From assembly GCF_040954835.1 (NCBI RefSeq), contig NC_090714.1, positions 8,792,501 to 8,856,500 on the forward strand: a stretch of 64,000 bases of DNA, in the 5' to 3' direction. The stretch is from Lepisosteus oculatus. Taxonomy: Eukaryota; Chordata; Actinopteri; Semionotiformes; Lepisosteidae. Within the stretch, counting starts at the first letter, position 1, and every line of letters begins with the position of its first letter. The notes under the pieces were generated by a model. That model searched no databases, was not told where the DNA came from, and worked only from the letters and a program-made list of their open reading frames with translations. This document shows, one piece after another, positions 62,301-64,000 of the stretch. A program made the translations under genes and the position numbers.

Positions 62301-63179
62301 GAGGACTGTAAGGTTGCAAAAGACACTTTGGATTATTTTAACTTCATTCAGTGCAGCGTATTTTAAGTTGATTTCTATTTGAGACATTATATATGTATAT
62401 GATTGATTTACTTCAGCAAGCTGGAGCAATTTCAGTTGAACATCGGTTCAGGATTTGGTGAAATCCATTTCAATTTCTTTTAACACAAACCAACTCTTTT
62501 TTCCCCCATACATTCTGAAGAAAAATGCATACTGTACCTTTAACTCTGGAGTACTCACTCAATCTGTTTCCATTTAGTTCTTTTTTTACCACTAGCTCTT
62601 GGTATGAATTTACTGCCAAGGTCAGCTTATCGTTGGCTTGAAGAATCTCCGCTGGGAAAGAGGAAAAAGGAAATTCTAAATAAAACAAAATAAGTAGTAA
62701 ATGCTTTGAATACCCAAAATCCGGTTAAGTTTTACCCACTATTTTCCCAGAGGTAATATGCACCAAATAAAATGAAAATAAAATTGTTTTAAGCAATTGA
62801 TAGTGGTGGCTCGGTACACTCTTACTCTCTTGTTTTCCTAGAATTCAATTTCCTTATCTCCTCCATAGCATCTACTGTAAAAGTATAAATACAGTGAAGA
62901 ATGTAGACCTAACTGGAAAAAATTAACTACATTTTAGGCCAAAAACTTTTGGTTTAGGGTTAGGTTGGGTCTGCTTAGGTTACTTATCACATTTGTCATT
63001 CTATTAATACTTGACAGACCCAAATCTGAAGAGATATATGTAAATATGGAATAATTAGTTACAAGTAAAAAATCCAACTTTTGCCTGACATCTGTACCTA
63101 ATGCTTCATCATTATCAACAGTATCGCTGGCCAGACGAAAGAGGGTGGGTCTCAGTTTTTCACATTTCTCATACAGGTC
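56353..63179 (-). CDS. gga2: GGA-family clathrin adaptor, likely GGA2 (partial)
   Basis: Exons on the minus strand: 63179-63098, 62651-62559, 61583-61434, 61096-61026, 60713-60535, 60202-60096, 59582-59413, 58637-58527 and 56463-56353 (stop 56353-56355). They encode the last 357 aa, and all phases agree. First comes the end of the GAT domain (EKCEKLRPTLFRLASDT; EILQAND), then a hinge with LLDEEFMLLGLNDPP, then the GAE ear (TAYDKNGLRVMLHFAK; PPAVISQVMLLSNPQ; GEVENFPDL). The ear's AVISQ and GEVxxFPDL words favour GGA2 over GGA1/GGA3. Known role: an ARF-dependent monomeric adaptor that sorts cargo such as mannose-6-phosphate receptors at the trans-Golgi and endosomes. The VHS domain and the start lie beyond 64000. 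Confidence 0.92.
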
Positions 63180-64000
63180 CTGGAACAAAGCAGATTCAGA
63201 TGCTTTATCTTCTTTTACAGTGAAACTTTCACATTTGGAAAGCATTCAGATTTTGGGTTCTGGCCTTGTCACTACATGACTGGAGACATTTATTTTATAT
63301 TGACCTTTTGTAACATAACATGAATTTGAATTTAAACAAAGTTAATCAACAAACCTCCAGAACTGTTTGTAATTTGTGACTAGTACATTTTCAGTTAATA
63401 TAGGAACTCTAAACTGTGCATTTTGAAGTAAGCATATATTGGTTCTTATCTCCCTTAGCTCATCAGTTATCAGTTTCTGTTAACAGCAGAAGTTTATGTT
63501 CCAGAGTGAAGTTACAAGGGCGATTGTGAAATTTTACAAAGGCTTTAATATTCTTATGTTTAACTGCAGTTAAGGGCAATATTATAAAAGGTACTGTAAT
63601 CTACTTTCATTCTAAATAGATCACACAGAGGGACAACACCCTCCACACAGGTCTGAGAATAGAGCAACTTATAAAAAAACTAAGAAGAGACTTTAGATAT
63701 CCCAGCTACTGTTCAGTAATTATCAATCCATTAATTAGCAGCCATTAAGATAATCAAGTAGGTAGCTGTAGCTGTGTAGGTAGCTGTGTCAGCATTCATA
63801 AGCTGTAAAGGAACAAGTCAGGTGCCACACCTTCTTCTGTTTTCAGCATGGAATAAACTTTTACTTGTTCCTCATACATTATCATCATCATACATTAAAC
63901 ACCCACGCCTCTGCTGCTATTTCTTTTTTGATCCTCATTCCTCTTGATAATATTCAACAGTTCTGCTACAGTGTTGCTTATTCCTGCAACATGCCTCTCA
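63180..64000 (-). other. GGA intron, continues past the window edge
   Basis: No further GGA exon was recognised between the GAT exon and the window end. The only feature seen is the short hammerhead-family copy at 63761-63872. Confidence 0.4.
63761..63872 (+). repeat. Short deleted copy of the hammerhead-motif element
   Basis: Has both mutually inverted ends (GTGTCAGCATTCATAAGCTG...AAAGGAACAAGT and CAGCATGGAATAAAC...TTACTTGTTCC), but the middle, including the hammerhead core, is deleted. The left end GGTAGCTGT is tandemly repeated. Confidence 0.65.

Noticed and set aside
56353-63179. GGA1 or GGA3 rather than GGA2
   Set aside because: The ear has PPAVISQ and GEVENFPDL, closest to my memory of GGA2, though without an alignment this is only a preference.

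Overview
The window looks like nuclear DNA of a ray-finned fish. It has vertebrate multi-exon genes with GT-AG introns, a Tc1/mariner-rich repeat background, BEL/Pao and Ty3/Gypsy retroelement wrecks, fish-type tRNA SINEs and L2/CR1-like LINE tails. Introns are fairly short. The gene order KDM8 - NSMCE1 - IL4R matches the human 16p12 block. A non-teleost such as a gar or bowfin is my guess from the repeat types and synteny; it is not proven.

Four protein genes were rebuilt exon by exon, and splice phases agree at every junction given. KDM8/JMJD5 (+, 5972-12501) encodes a 407-aa 2-oxoglutarate oxygenase. NSMCE1 (-, 13100-23442) encodes the 272-aa RING subunit of SMC5/6 and lies tail to tail with KDM8, 0.6 kb apart. 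IL4R (+, 31771-41146) encodes a 751-aa type I cytokine receptor with box 1 and several STAT/IRS-type tyrosine motifs. A GGA adaptor, best matching GGA2 (-, 56353-63179), is partial: its VHS half lies beyond the right edge. These genes do not form a pathway. They share only a conserved neighbourhood: hydroxylase, DNA repair, cytokine signalling and Golgi sorting.

Mobile DNA by region: 0.2-4.5 kb, a broken BEL/Pao element; 6.8-8.2 kb, a dead Tc1 element in KDM8; 19.0-20.6 kb, a structurally complete Tc1 element with an open DD34E transposase, in NSMCE1 intron 1; 20.75-21.03 kb, a tRNA SINE; 22.07-22.27 kb, a hAT-like MITE; 24.9-27.2 kb, an unusual pair of oppositely oriented ~190-bp tandem arrays (a fold-back structure); 28.8-29.5 kb, SINE, LINE tail and a TTA microsatellite; 35.1-38.1 kb, a LINE 3' end, a second Tc1 family and an L2 fragment, inside IL4R introns; 44.7-45.15 kb, a short retrotransposed element with a hammerhead-like motif and an 11-bp target duplication; 46.4-50.4 kb, a broken Gypsy element interrupted by a GC-rich tRNA-like insert; 52.9-55.05 kb, more dispersed repeats.

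The best candidates for something undescribed are the fold-back array at 24.9-27.2 kb, the 236-bp tRNA-like element with terminal inverted repeats at 47.57 kb, and the hammerhead-bearing short element that recurs three times.
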